This document shows positions 49,049 through 57,143 of a DNA stretch of 64,000 nucleotides, in pieces. How positions within the stretch are numbered: the stretch's first letter is position 1; every line of letters starts with the position of its first letter. The notes beneath the pieces were generated by a model. The model had not been told where the DNA came from and searched no databases. It saw nothing but the letters and a program-made list of their open reading frames with translations. The DNA is taken from positions 1 to 64,000 of the forward strand of contig NZ_ANBA01000021.1 of the NCBI RefSeq assembly GCF_000341085.1, in the 5' to 3' direction. The stretch comes from Nocardiopsis ganjiahuensis DSM 45031 (GTDB taxonomy: Bacteria > Actinomycetota > Actinomycetes > Streptosporangiales > Streptosporangiaceae). Made by a program: the position numbers and the translations under genes.

Positions 49049-49366
49049 AAGGTTGCTCACTGCTTCCTCGCGCTCAACGACGACACCCGGACCGCCGCCT
49101 ACGCGGAACGCTCCCTGGAGATGAACACCGACTACGTCCGCGGCCGCACGTTCAATCTGCTGATGCTCGTCACCGCCCACGTCCCCAACGAACCCGAAGA
49201 AGCCGTCCGAATAGGCGGCCAAGCCCTGGATCTAGTCGAAGGGTTGCAGTTCCGCCGAGCTCTGTCCTACCTACGCCGCCTGGGTCACCGACTCCGCACC
49301 CACGAAACCTCGCCCGTAGTCGAGGAGTTCACCATGCGTGCCAGGAAGGCTGTCACACCAGAGTGA
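49049..49366 (+). pseudogene. C-terminal fragment of a TPR-type regulator
   Basis: Frame KVAHCFLALNDDTRTAAYAERSLEMNTDYVRGRTFNLLMLVTAHVPNEPEEAVRIGGQALDLVEGLQ...RLRTHETSPVVEEFTMRARKAV is the TPR-like C-terminus of large XRE transcriptional regulators. No HTH or start remains; upstream is transposase debris, which probably disrupted it. Its stop overlaps the 3' end of the Nudix gene on the other strand. Confidence 0.6.
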
Positions 49367-49883
49367 GCGCCCGGTACACCGCCACCACCGTGGACGCACC
49401 GACGATCTCACCTCGTTCGATCATCTTCACGGCCTCTTCCAGAGGCCACCAGCGAATCTCCTGGGCTTCGTTGATGTCTGGAGGAGTATCCGTCAGGTCA
49501 GCGCCGTGTGCCAGGTAGATGATTTGGGGCTGGTCCACTGACCCGATCGCGGGCTGGAAGGTCACCATGTGCTCCATAGCTCGAGGGCGCCACCCGGTCT
49601 CCTCCTCAACCTCACGCGCCGCTGCGGCCTCGATGTCCTCCGCGCCGTCCACGTATCCGCCCGGCAGTTCCCACACCCACCGGTCGATAATGAACCGGTG
49701 CCGCCGCATCAGCAGAACCTCGCGCTGATCGTTGACCACCAGCGTCATCGCGGCCAGGGGCATAGCCACAACGTACTGCGTGAAGGACACCCCGTCCGGG
49801 AGGGTGATGTCGACTGTAGACAGCCGAATGTGCCGGTTCTCGTCCACCAGCGTCTCGCCGTGGATCGTCCATTGCTTACTCAC
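49353..49883 (-). CDS. Nudix hydrolase, ADP-ribose pyrophosphatase-like
   Basis: 176-aa cytoplasmic hydrolase of nucleoside diphosphate derivatives. Complete Nudix box: GGYVDGAEDIEAAAAREVEEETGW (G-x5-E-x7-REVxEExGW). ELPGGYVD and the TQYVVAMPLAAMTLVV start fit the ADP-ribose/ADP-sugar group. GTG start at 49883 preceded by TAGGGTG. In this island position next to broken regulators it may belong to the TPR-regulator/Nudix pairs common in actinobacteria. Confidence 0.88.
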   Translation of the reverse strand: MSKQWTIHGETLVDENRHIRLSTVDITLPDGVSFTQYVVAMPLAAMTLVVNDQREVLLMRRHRFIIDRWVWELPGGYVDGAEDIEAAAAREVEEETGWRPRAMEHMVTFQPAIGSVDQPQIIYLAHGADLTDTPPDINEAQEIRWWPLEEAVKMIERGEIVGASTVVAVYRALTLV

Positions 49884-50186
49884 AACGGCACCCTAGAGCA
49901 CGACACGATCGTCGGAGATCGCACGCGTCACACTTGATGACGGCAGAACGCACTTTGATACCCCACGTGCAGCGAGCCCGAACTCGCCGAGAAGAACGGT
50001 CGTGGCCCGTTTCTCGTTGGCCAATGGCTGACTTCTAGCCTTACGGGTCATCCACTTCGGACGGACATCGACCGGGAGTTACTGTCGGAATTGAGTCAAG
50101 CATACACCTCGAGCTTCGAAAAAATTTGGAACGGCTCCGGGATGCTGAACTGAAACCCCTGTCAGGCTCATTCTTGTTCGAGGGGT
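49884..50186. other. Gap between Nudix and AT-rich genes
   Basis: About 300 bp without a gene; base composition falls towards 50186. AAACCCCT (50153-50160) and AGGGGTTT (50181-50188) form an 8-bp stem with a 20-nt loop overlapping the stop of the AT-rich gene and may terminate it. Confidence 0.35.
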
Positions 50187-50912
50187 TTAGAAAAATTTTC
50201 CCATCAGGAACCCGATTGTGGCGCTCACCACCGCCCAGAACGCACTCGCCTGCCAGTTTTTGAAGAGTTTTTCTCGTAGCAGATTCGCCCTTCCTTTTGG
50301 ATGATTAATGATGGCATTTCCTTTGATTCTCATCTTGGACAAGGCGAATATTAGAACTGGAATATACAGAAAAGCGACTATCAGCCCAAGGAGCTCACCC
50401 TCCACCAGAATCTCACGCGTTAGCGGAATTCCAAGGAGCTCGGACAGGGAAATTGTAGGCCCCACAAGAAACCGCACGGAAAGCAGATAGACGGGCATCA
50501 ATGTACAGGAGCCGAGTATGATCAAGGTAAACGTCCTGAGATTGTCCTCTCTTCTTTGAGCTATTTCAAGAACCTTGTCCGCCACTCCCGTCATTACAAT
50601 GTCATCATCTTTTCTGAGCTCAACCACCTTTCCTGCTTCACGACTTACGTCAACCACTACAGATGACCCCTCATGCGAGGCCCTGTACCTGATCGATCGA
50701 AATTTTTGAGAAGTGATCTCTGGATTGTCAAAATCATCAATTTCATCTATCTCATATTCATCTCCATTGATCGAAACAACAACTCCCACCTCCCCATCAA
50801 TACTCCTTCGCTTCAAGGTTGAGAAAATCTCCTTTAGATCTTCCTTGTAGAATATGGACCCCGGGAGAGGAAGTTCTCTTGCAGCGGGTTCCCTGTTGAC
50901 TTTGAGAGACAA
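50187..50912 (-). CDS. AT-rich membrane protein of unknown function
   Basis: 241 aa from a TTG at 50912 preceded by TTAGGAGAATCC (good ribosome site). Composition is strikingly different from all neighbours: many AAA, ATT, TCA and AGA codons. The N-terminal 125 residues are soluble and charged (VVVSINGDEYEIDEIDDFDNPEITSQKFRSIRYRAS looks like a small beta-rich domain). Three hydrophobic segments follow: LIILGSCTLMPVYLLSVRFLV, LLGLIVAFLYIPVLIFALS and FWAVVSATIGFLMGKFF. No family recognised. Recent acquisition from a low-GC source is the simplest reading. Confidence 0.75.
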   Translation of the reverse strand: MSLKVNREPAARELPLPGSIFYKEDLKEIFSTLKRRSIDGEVGVVVSINGDEYEIDEIDDFDNPEITSQKFRSIRYRASHEGSSVVVDVSREAGKVVELRKDDDIVMTGVADKVLEIAQRREDNLRTFTLIILGSCTLMPVYLLSVRFLVGPTISLSELLGIPLTREILVEGELLGLIVAFLYIPVLIFALSKMRIKGNAIINHPKGRANLLREKLFKNWQASAFWAVVSATIGFLMGKFF

Positions 50913-51342
50913 GGATTCTCCTAAGTTTCTCTAGATTTCCGAATTGTGCTGTATGGGATCAAGGCGGCAGCGCAAACGCTGTCGCAGCGGCCTCCGGCCA
51001 CTGCTCGGGCCACGGACTGACGCCCAGTCCCGAGCTCGGCCGATGGCCGTACCACTTGGCATCATGACGCGCCCCAGAGACGAACGGCTGCCCCTCGGGA
51101 GAAATCGGCTGATGACGTGCTCAAATCCCGAGTCACCCAGTAGCGGAATACGACTGTCTCGGGTGAGCGGCGCCAGCGCTACCAGCCACCTCGGCCCAAA
51201 ACATGGTGACCGTCTGCCGTGGTTGCCGTGGCCACTGATCGGAGCGGTTACCCGCAGCACGTACAACTTCTGAGGTTCTGCATCAGCTCGACAAACTCCT
51301 CAGGGGTCTTGGGATCCGCGATCACGTCCAAGTACAGCGCTC
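50913..51342. other. Intergenic, no gene supported
   Basis: About 430 bp between divergent genes. Composition returns to high GC by 50960. Open frames here have no recognisable features. Confidence 0.4.
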
Positions 51343-51801
51343 ATGGACAGGCACGACTTCAACGGATCATCGAGAGCCATGGAACGTGGGCTGGCTCCTC
51401 ACTACGCTGTGCGGGTGAGCCGACGCTACCCGTGCCCTTGCTGCGGACATCTGGTCTTGGACGAGTTGCCAGGCTCCCATGAGGCCTGCCTTGTGTGCTT
51501 CTGGGAGGACGACGCCGTCCAACTCCGCTGGCCAACCGTGAAGGGCGGAGCGAACAGTCCCTCCCTGAGGGAAGCTCAACGCAACTACCAGGGCTTCGGC
51601 GCATGTGACCAACGCGGTCGACTGTTCAACAGGCCCCCGACCGCAGACGAGCCGCTTGACCCGGCGTGGCGCCCGGTCGATCTCACACGCGACTCCTTCG
51701 AAGACTGGGAGGAAAAGGACCGCCTCCCGTGGCCAGAGGATCGCTTCAGGCTCTATTGGTGGCTTCCCTCATTCTGGCGCAGTGACCACGCATCGTCATA
51801 A
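51343..51801 (+). CDS. Cysteine-rich CPCC-domain protein
   Basis: Up to 152 aa; contains YPCPCCGHLVLDELPGSHEACLVCFWEDDAVQLRWP, the CPCC domain, whose four Cys (CPCC and CxVC) probably bind zinc. It continues GGANSPSLREAQRNYQGFGACD, the usual tail. The start is uncertain: ATG 51343, ATG 51379 or GTG 51415 are in frame, and the domain itself needs only the last. Such proteins occur as stand-alone accessory genes, sometimes as immunity or TA-associated proteins. Confidence 0.75.
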   Translation: MDRHDFNGSSRAMERGLAPHYAVRVSRRYPCPCCGHLVLDELPGSHEACLVCFWEDDAVQLRWPTVKGGANSPSLREAQRNYQGFGACDQRGRLFNRPPTADEPLDPAWRPVDLTRDSFEDWEEKDRLPWPEDRFRLYWWLPSFWRSDHASS

Positions 51802-52343
51802 GGATCCGATTTACAACTTCGCTCTCTCCGTCTGATGTGCCACACACGTGCCACACGAGTCGGTCAACACTGGGGAATCACGGGGAATAGCGGAGAGCTG
51901 AATGGCGTGCGCGCAGTTAGAAGAGTCGCGAGGCCAGCCGCTCGGAGCCTTCTCGGCTTCCCAAGCTGATGACCCGAGTGGGACTCACGTTGCCTGCTTC
52001 CCCTCGCTATGCGGCGCTCAAGCAGGATGATTCAACCTACGGTGCACCCGCGAGGGTGCACCAAATCAGCGAAGGTCGTGCGCCCGGAGGGTGCACGGGG
52101 GCAGGGGAACGTGAGGGAACCAGGGGCAACGAAGTAGTGGACAGCGCCACTGCCTGCGGGTTCTCGTGTTTACACAGGTCACGCCACTCACAGTGGGCGG
52201 TTCGATTCCGGTCATCCGATCCGTTCGAAAGACGGCCCCTGGCCTGCGAAGATCCTTCGCACGCCAGGGGCCGTTCTCGCGTTCCGGGTGCACCGGGGTG
52301 TGCTCACGAGTAGGCCGTTCGTGCCGGCGGGTCACCGCCGCGC
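51802..52343. other. Right end of the accessory island with hairpins and a tRNA T-arm-like sequence
   Basis: No gene. A perfect hairpin GGTGCACCC-GCGA-GGGTGCACC lies at 52041-52062. Around 52196-52214 GGCGGTTCGATTCCGGTC has the conserved T-loop GGTTCGATTCC, also present in the tRNA-like element at 44881-44897. No complete tRNA can be folded here. A long terminator hairpin follows at 52232-52274. Confidence 0.45.
52232..52274. terminator. Long two-part terminator hairpin
   Basis: ACGGCCCCTGGC (52232-52243) with GCCAGGGGCCGT (52263-52274), and inside it TGCGAA (52245-52250) with TTCGCA (52256-52261), separated by a single C-C mismatch: 18 base pairs. Downstream of the minus-strand 52344 gene and of the tRNA-like sequence. 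Confidence 0.7.
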
Positions 52344-52631
52344 TCAGGTGCTCTCGACGGAGTCGAGGATTCTGGTCTCCGGGGTCCCGACGAGGGCCGG
52401 GGCGTTCTCGTTCGAGGACCAGACTCTGGTCCGCAGGAACCCCAGGAAGGCCTCCGCTTCTTCGGCGGTGGAGAAGTCCAGGTCGATCACGACGTACTCC
52501 GGGTCGTCGACCGGACGCTGAACCCGGTGCCGGAGGACCCCTGACCGCTCCCGGAACTCGGCGAAGCGGTCGAAGGCCGTCTTCCAGAGAGCGAAGTCCG
52601 TGATGGCGTGTTCGATGTGCAGGGTCGGCAT
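52344..52631 (-). CDS. Small conserved protein, probable ferredoxin-like (ABM/Dabb-type) fold
   Basis: 95 aa: LHIEHAITDFALWKTAFDRFAEFRERSGVLRHRVQRPVDDPEYVVIDLDFSTAEEAEAFLGFLRTRVW. The pattern of an N-terminal strand with conserved His, a W-K-x-x-F-D helix, then an R-V-xR-P-V-D-D-P turn and VVIDLDF strand matches widespread small alpha/beta proteins related to monooxygenase-like dimers. Very strong ribosome site GAGGAGG before the ATG. Function unknown. Confidence 0.75.
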   Translation of the reverse strand: MPTLHIEHAITDFALWKTAFDRFAEFRERSGVLRHRVQRPVDDPEYVVIDLDFSTAEEAEAFLGFLRTRVWSSNENAPALVGTPETRILDSVEST

Positions 52632-52776
52632 GGCTCCTCCTCATCCGGATCGTGTGTCACCTCGATCCTGGGGCCGCCGACGACTGTTTCCTATCCCAGG
52701 AGTCTGGGGTCGCACGGCGGATCGGCGGGGCACGGCTCCCAAGGCTGGTGAGGCCGTTGCGGAGTAGCCTCGGAGC

Positions 52777-53841
52777 ATGGTCGAAACCGCGGCCTGGGTC
52801 CGCTCACAGGGGCGGATCCAGCGCCTCTGTGAGTCTGCGGGCGATGCGCGGGAGCTACGACTGCGGCTGCTGGAGGAGATCCGCCGCGTGGTCGGATTCG
52901 ATGCCCACGCCTTCCTGCTGACCGACCCGGAGACGTCGGTCGGCTCCCTCCCGCTCGCGGATGTCCCCTGCCTGCGCGAGCTGCCCCGCCTGATCCGCCT
53001 GAAGTACCTCACAACACTCAACCGGTGGACGACTCTGCAGGCGTCGGCGCCCGTCGCGTTGCTCCAGGAGGCGACCGGAGGCGATCCCTCGCGCAGTCTC
53101 CTGTGGCGGGACCTGCTCAAGGAGTACCGGATCGGCGACGTGGCCTCGACGGTGTTCCGGGACCGGTCGGGGTGCTGGGGTTTCCTGGACCTGTGGCGAT
53201 CCGGCGCCACAGCCCGGTTCAGCCCGGCCGAAGCCGCCTATCTGGCACGCATCGCCGATGCTGTGACGGGTGCGCTGCGGCGCTGCCAGGCGGACACTTT
53301 CAAGGCCTGTGACCCGCGCCCTCGTCGCCAGGGCCCCGTGGTGCTCCTGCTCTCCGGCGATCTGCGCGTGCTCGGTCAGACCCCCGAGGCGCACGACTAC
53401 CTGCGGGTGCTCGTCCCACCGGACCAGGGGCGAGCGCCGATTCCGGCGACCGCCTACAACGTGGCCGCGCAGCTCCTGGCCTTCGAGGGCGGCATCGACT
53501 CCCATCCGCCCTCCGTTCGGGTGCACCTGTCGGACGGCCTCTGGCTGACCCTGCGCGCGGCCCGGATCGGGAGCGCGCGGCCTCCCGCGATGTGCGACAT
53601 CGCGGTCACGATCGAGGAATCCTCGCCCGGGGAGCGCGTGGGGGTGTTCTCCCGAGCCTCCGGCCTCAGCGCCCGTGAGGCCGAGCTACTGGGGCACCTG
53701 GTGACCGGAGCCGACACCCGTGAGGTAGCGGGCCGGATGTTCCTGTCCGAGTACACCGTGCAGGATCATCTGAAGTCGGTGTTCGCGAAGACCGGCGTGC
53801 ACAGCCGCCGCACCCTGTTGGCGCGCGCGTTGGGCACGTGA
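52777..53841 (+). CDS. LuxR-type regulator with GAF-like sensor domain
   Basis: 354 aa. The N-terminal 150 residues resemble a GAF domain (LLEEIRRVVGFDAHAFLLTDPET, VASTVFRDRSGCWGFLDLWRSG...FSPAEAAYLARIADAVTGALRR). C-terminal LuxR HTH: SGLSAREAELLGHLVTGADTREVAGRMFLSEYTVQDHLKSVFAKTGVHSRRTLLARALG. Such GAF-LuxR regulators often sit beside metabolite or oxidoreductase genes. It converges with the YcaO gene (36-bp gap) and may be the cluster regulator; this is inference. Confidence 0.88.
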   Translation: MVETAAWVRSQGRIQRLCESAGDARELRLRLLEEIRRVVGFDAHAFLLTDPETSVGSLPLADVPCLRELPRLIRLKYLTTLNRWTTLQASAPVALLQEATGGDPSRSLLWRDLLKEYRIGDVASTVFRDRSGCWGFLDLWRSGATARFSPAEAAYLARIADAVTGALRRCQADTFKACDPRPRRQGPVVLLLSGDLRVLGQTPEAHDYLRVLVPPDQGRAPIPATAYNVAAQLLAFEGGIDSHPPSVRVHLSDGLWLTLRAARIGSARPPAMCDIAVTIEESSPGERVGVFSRASGLSAREAELLGHLVTGADTREVAGRMFLSEYTVQDHLKSVFAKTGVHSRRTLLARALGT

Positions 53842-53877
53842 TCCCGATTCCCGCGAACTGCTGGATCCGGCAGAGGT

Positions 53878-55284
53878 TCACGGGCGTGCGGGCGCGCGGC
53901 CCCGCTCCCGGCGGCCACGATCACCCGGCAGGGCGAGATGCCCCTCGGTGACGAGGTGGAACCGCTCAAGACCCGGGCACTGCACCTGCACGACGGTCGT
54001 ACCGTGCTCCAGCGCCTTCAGCGGATGGGCCACGACGCGGTGTCCGGCGGCCGCGATCCGCTCCACGACGGTGGCGCGCTGCTCAGACACCGAAGCTCCC
54101 TCGGCGAGGGTCTCCTCCGGCAAGGGTCCCTGCGGCGACTCGCCGATCCGCCCGGTGAAGTCCAGCAGCGCGCAGGACAGGAGGCGCGGGTGCCCACGGA
54201 GCCGGGCGTACACGTCCGCTTCGATGTCGTGGTCGGCGATGAGCTGCGCGAACGGCCCGGTCCGCTCCTCGGACGCCGACTGCTCCGCCACCACTCGGGA
54301 GAGCAACTCGTCCTGCACGAACTCCGTGAGCGCGCGTTCGGCGGCGAGCGTGCCCCACAGGGAGGCACCGAGCCCGTAGCGGTGCTTCGCGCTCGGCCGC
54401 GAGCCGGGCCGGGTGTGCGCGTAGGCCATCACCACGGGCACCGACAGGTCGCTGGTCAGGTCCAGGAGCGTCACCTTCCCGCCCACCAGCTCCTCGGCAC
54501 GGTCCCAGTGGGCGCGCAGATGATCGGGCAGGCCGGCTCGGGACACCTGCGGCGGCATGGGGCCGCGGTCGTAGACCGACCGCAGGAGGAAGAGGGAGAA
54601 CGCGTCGCGCTCCACCCACTCGTTGAGGGCGTGCAGGAGCGCCTCGTCCTCCGTGGAGCCGATGGCGCAGCCGGAGTTGACGCTGTAGGCCAGCGCCGAC
54701 CGGTAGTCGGACGTGTCGCCCAGTCCGCGGCGCACCGCGGAGCCCTCCGGAGACGGCGACGCGTACCAAGGAGCCCAGAGGTAGACCGGGACATCGAGGT
54801 CCGGACCGCCGTCGAGCGCCTGGTAGCGCACGCACGCCACCCGGGCGCCGTCCTGCGCGGCGATGTCGCGGACCGCCCGGTCGGAAGCGAACCCGCCCCT
54901 ACGCAGCTGCGAGGCGTCGACGGCGCGCACCGGCAGCGCATCAAGGGCCTCGGGGCCGGTGAAGGCGTGCTCCACCGCTTCGAACTGCGCGCCCACACGG
55001 GCGGGCAGGCCCAGCCCTTTCCCGGCGCCCAGTCCGTAGGGAACCTCGTCGCCCGTCTCGTCCCACAGAGCGCACTGGACCGCGGTCGGGTCGGCGTCGT
55101 CCAGGATCCTGTACCGCGAGCTCCAGCCCAGGGCTGCGATGTCCGCCCTGATCTGCTTCTCGGCTTCCTCCAGGGTCAGTTCGCGCTCAAGCGTCCCGGC
55201 CCATCGGACACCCGGTCCGGGGAGCGGGCGCGTGGCGCCCCGCTCCCCTTCCGAGCTGACCCATGCGGGTCGGGTCATGGTCAC
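53878..55284 (-). CDS. Standalone YcaO-domain protein (RiPP cyclodehydratase-type)
   Basis: 468-aa ATP-dependent backbone-modifying enzyme candidate that would form azolines, amidines or thioamides on a precursor peptide. YcaO features: VGAQFEAVEHAF (first ATP/Mg Glu pair), YSVNSGCAIGSTEDEALLHALNEWVERDAFSLFLL (the S-x-G-x-A...E-ALNEWVERD core), LWGTLAAERALTEFVQDEL later. No E1/ThiF or ocin-type leader-binding domain is fused or adjacent, so it is a standalone YcaO; the C-terminus lacks the PxPxP end of azoline-forming enzymes. GTG at 55284 overlaps the TGA of the 31-codon ORF upstream (GTGA); ATG at 55278 is an alternative. Confidence 0.85.
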   Translation of the reverse strand: MTMTRPAWVSSEGERGATRPLPGPGVRWAGTLERELTLEEAEKQIRADIAALGWSSRYRILDDADPTAVQCALWDETGDEVPYGLGAGKGLGLPARVGAQFEAVEHAFTGPEALDALPVRAVDASQLRRGGFASDRAVRDIAAQDGARVACVRYQALDGGPDLDVPVYLWAPWYASPSPEGSAVRRGLGDTSDYRSALAYSVNSGCAIGSTEDEALLHALNEWVERDAFSLFLLRSVYDRGPMPPQVSRAGLPDHLRAHWDRAEELVGGKVTLLDLTSDLSVPVVMAYAHTRPGSRPSAKHRYGLGASLWGTLAAERALTEFVQDELLSRVVAEQSASEERTGPFAQLIADHDIEADVYARLRGHPRLLSCALLDFTGRIGESPQGPLPEETLAEGASVSEQRATVVERIAAAGHRVVAHPLKALEHGTTVVQVQCPGLERFHLVTEGHLALPGDRGRRERGRAPARP

Positions 55285-55376
55285 TCCGCGCTTTCCTCGT
55301 CGAGTTCCTCGACGGCGGGGGTGATGTCCTCAGTGGGGTCGATCGGAGAGGACATCATGAGAGATGCGCAAGCCAT
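55281..55376 (-). CDS. Candidate RiPP precursor peptide, 31 aa, coupled to the YcaO gene
   Basis: ATG at 55376 preceded by AAAGGAACCCAT, one of the best ribosome sites here. The product starts MACASLMMSSPIDPTED and ends ITPAVEELDEESAE. All Cys and most Ser lie in the first ten residues, while the rest is strongly acidic with no Cys. That polarity suggests an N-terminal core and C-terminal follower, as in bottromycin, rather than the usual leader-core order. The stop overlaps the YcaO start. Could also be a translated leader ORF for YcaO regulation. No cleavage site can be assigned. Confidence 0.6.
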   Translation of the reverse strand: MACASLMMSSPIDPTEDITPAVEELDEESAE

Positions 55377-55509
55377 ATGGGTTCCTTTCGCATTGATCCG
55401 AGCAACGGAGGGCACTCCGTTCCCGGCATTGCTGTCTCGGCACTGCCGTTTCTGCCACTGGGCATACTGCTCAATATCTGCCGCACTATCAATGGCCTTC
55501 TTGACGTTT

Positions 55510-55525
55510 AAGGACGATCGTCCTT
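55510..55525. promoter_or_regulatory. Perfect 16-bp palindrome in the divergent YcaO/methyltransferase region
   Basis: AAGGACGATCGTCCTT equals its own reverse complement. It lies 134 bp upstream of the peptide start on one side and 50 bp upstream of the methyltransferase start on the other, suited to control both. TTGACG at 55501-55506 could be a -35 for the plus strand. Confidence 0.55.
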
Positions 55526-55574
55526 TCCCACCTGCAAAGATGCGGGAAGTTCCGTCAGCTGGCACACTCTCGCC

Positions 55575-56543
55575 ATGGCGAACGCGCGATCAGATCTCAT
55601 GGGCCGGGTCGACGACATGTTCGACCGGGTGTGGGTACTGGCCGCGCTCGCGGCGGCAGTGGGGAAGGCTCCGCTGCCGAAGGAGCACGGGGAGCTCCTG
55701 GCTGCCTCCGGGTTGGCCGAGCGCGAGGGCGAGGGCTGGCGGCTGCGCGCTGACTACGACGCCGTGCTCACGGGACAGACGGACCCGGCTGCCTTCCCGC
55801 GCCGGATCGCGGAACTGCTGCGCCAGGCCGCGGACGCCGCCGAGGGCGTCACCGCGCCAGACCGGTCCGATGACGCCGCCTACCTCGCCGACGGCCACTC
55901 GTCGGGGCAGCACATGCGGCTCTTCCTCGATGCGCTGTCCGACCGGACACCTGGTTTCGCCGAGTTGCTGGAGCACGGATCCCCGCGGTTCCTGGACGTC
56001 GGAACGGGTGTCGGAGCGATCTCAGCCGTGGTCGTGGAGCGCTCTCCGGGCGCTCGGGCGGTGGGACTGGACGTGGACCCGCGAGCCCTGCGGCTGGCCG
56101 GGGAGTACCTGGCCGGCCTCGGACTGCACGACCGGGTCGAGACACGTCTTCAGGACGTCGCTGACCTATCGGAGTCCGACGCCTACGACCTGGTCTGGTT
56201 CCCTTTGTCGGTGCTGGGCCCCGAGACCGCTGAGGCGGCGCTGCCGCGGCTGCGCGCCGCCCTTCGCCCCGGAGGTCTGCTGGTGGCCGCGACGGTGTTG
56301 ACCTCCGATCAGGGAGCCGGACCCGACACCGGGGAGAGGGACCTGCACACCGCTGTCGCCCGCTGGCGGATGAGCCGGGCGGGTATAGCGCCGTGGGGAC
56401 CTGGAGAGCTCTCACGCAGACTGTCCGAGTGCGGTTTCGAGGACGTGCGGTCCGCGGGGGCACCCAGCGGCACCGTCACTCTCCTCACCGCCCGCGTCCC
56501 GTCGACGCGGGAGCGCGCGGAGGGCTCCGGACCACCCTCCTAG
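55575..56543 (+). CDS. Class I SAM-dependent methyltransferase
   Basis: 322 aa. An N-terminal helical region (about 1-110) precedes a Rossmann methyltransferase fold: motif I RFLDVGTGVGAISAVV, motif II region AVGLDVDPRALRLAGEYLAG, YDLVWFPLSVLGPETAEAALPRLRAALRPGGLLVAA. The layout resembles O- or C-methyltransferases with an N-terminal substrate/dimer domain. Divergent from the YcaO-peptide unit with a shared palindrome, so it is a candidate tailoring enzyme, or simply a neighbour. No clear ribosome site. Confidence 0.8.
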   Translation: MANARSDLMGRVDDMFDRVWVLAALAAAVGKAPLPKEHGELLAASGLAEREGEGWRLRADYDAVLTGQTDPAAFPRRIAELLRQAADAAEGVTAPDRSDDAAYLADGHSSGQHMRLFLDALSDRTPGFAELLEHGSPRFLDVGTGVGAISAVVVERSPGARAVGLDVDPRALRLAGEYLAGLGLHDRVETRLQDVADLSESDAYDLVWFPLSVLGPETAEAALPRLRAALRPGGLLVAATVLTSDQGAGPDTGERDLHTAVARWRMSRAGIAPWGPGELSRRLSECGFEDVRSAGAPSGTVTLLTARVPSTRERAEGSGPPS

Positions 56544-56985
56544 GACGGACCGCACCCGCACCTGTTCGTCGGAGGACAGGACTCCGGTGGCAGCCCTCGA
56601 CGCGGCGCAGGACGGGACCGCGCCCCACGGGGCGGTTCGATCAGGCGCCACGCCTTCCACCTTCTCCACCCGTGCGCCGGGGGAACGCAGGTGCGTCCGT
56701 GGCGCCGCCTGTCGCCCTGGTCGAGGGGTCCGTGGTCCTTCCCGACCTCTGGGACCTTCCCGGTGAGTTCTGCGTTCCTACCGCCGCCCATTGAAGTTCA
56801 GGCTTTGATGTTCTGAGGACAAACCAGTAATGGAAATCCATCCCCACAGAGCCAGACTTTGGTTACCGGCCCTCCACGCAAACCTCACTCGGACATCCCT
56901 TTCCCCCATGACCAGGAGTTGCGTAGCGTTCACCGCGATCTCCGGAACCGTTGGGGAACCGGAAACGAGTAGAAGGAAGTGCCCG
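56544..56985. other. Leader region of the P450/peptide unit
   Basis: About 440 bp without a convincing gene. TTGATG (56805-56810), a 17-bp spacer and TAATGG (56828-56833) could be the promoter for the 27-codon ORF, leaving a leader of about 150 nt. Confidence in that promoter is low. Confidence 0.35.
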
Positions 56986-57069
56986 ATGAAGAGAGCCGCC
57001 TACCGCATCGCCGCCAAACTGCGGATCATCGACGGCGCCCGGCTGACCCGCCCCTACATCTACTACTAA
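56986..57069 (+). CDS. Candidate atropopeptide-like precursor peptide, 27 aa
   Basis: ATG at 56986 follows AGAAGGAAG at ideal spacing and the ORF ends 75 nt before the P450. The leader begins MKRAAYRIAAKLRIIDG and the C-terminus is LTRPYIYY. The tryptorubin A precursor (atropopeptide family) ends, from memory, in AWYIWY and is followed by a single P450 that installs aromatic cross-links; the x-Y-I-(W/Y)-Y pattern and architecture match. The Arg before PYIYY could mark the protease site. The core lacks Trp, so cross-links would have to involve Tyr, Ile, Pro or backbone N. Confidence 0.7.
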   Translation: MKRAAYRIAAKLRIIDGARLTRPYIYY

Positions 57070-57092
57070 TTCGAGGACCCCGCAGTTCTCCG

Positions 57093-57125
57093 GGCCCGCG
57101 CCGCCGCCCCCACGGGGCGCGGGCC
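57093..57125 (+). promoter_or_regulatory. Intercistronic hairpin between precursor and P450
   Basis: GGCCCGCGCC (57093-57102) pairs perfectly with GGCGCGGGCC (57116-57125), 13-nt loop, no T tract. Such hairpins after short precursor genes reduce read-through or protect the upstream mRNA, raising peptide over enzyme. Confidence 0.55.
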
Positions 57126-57143
57126 ACGTCCGGAACGGAACCG

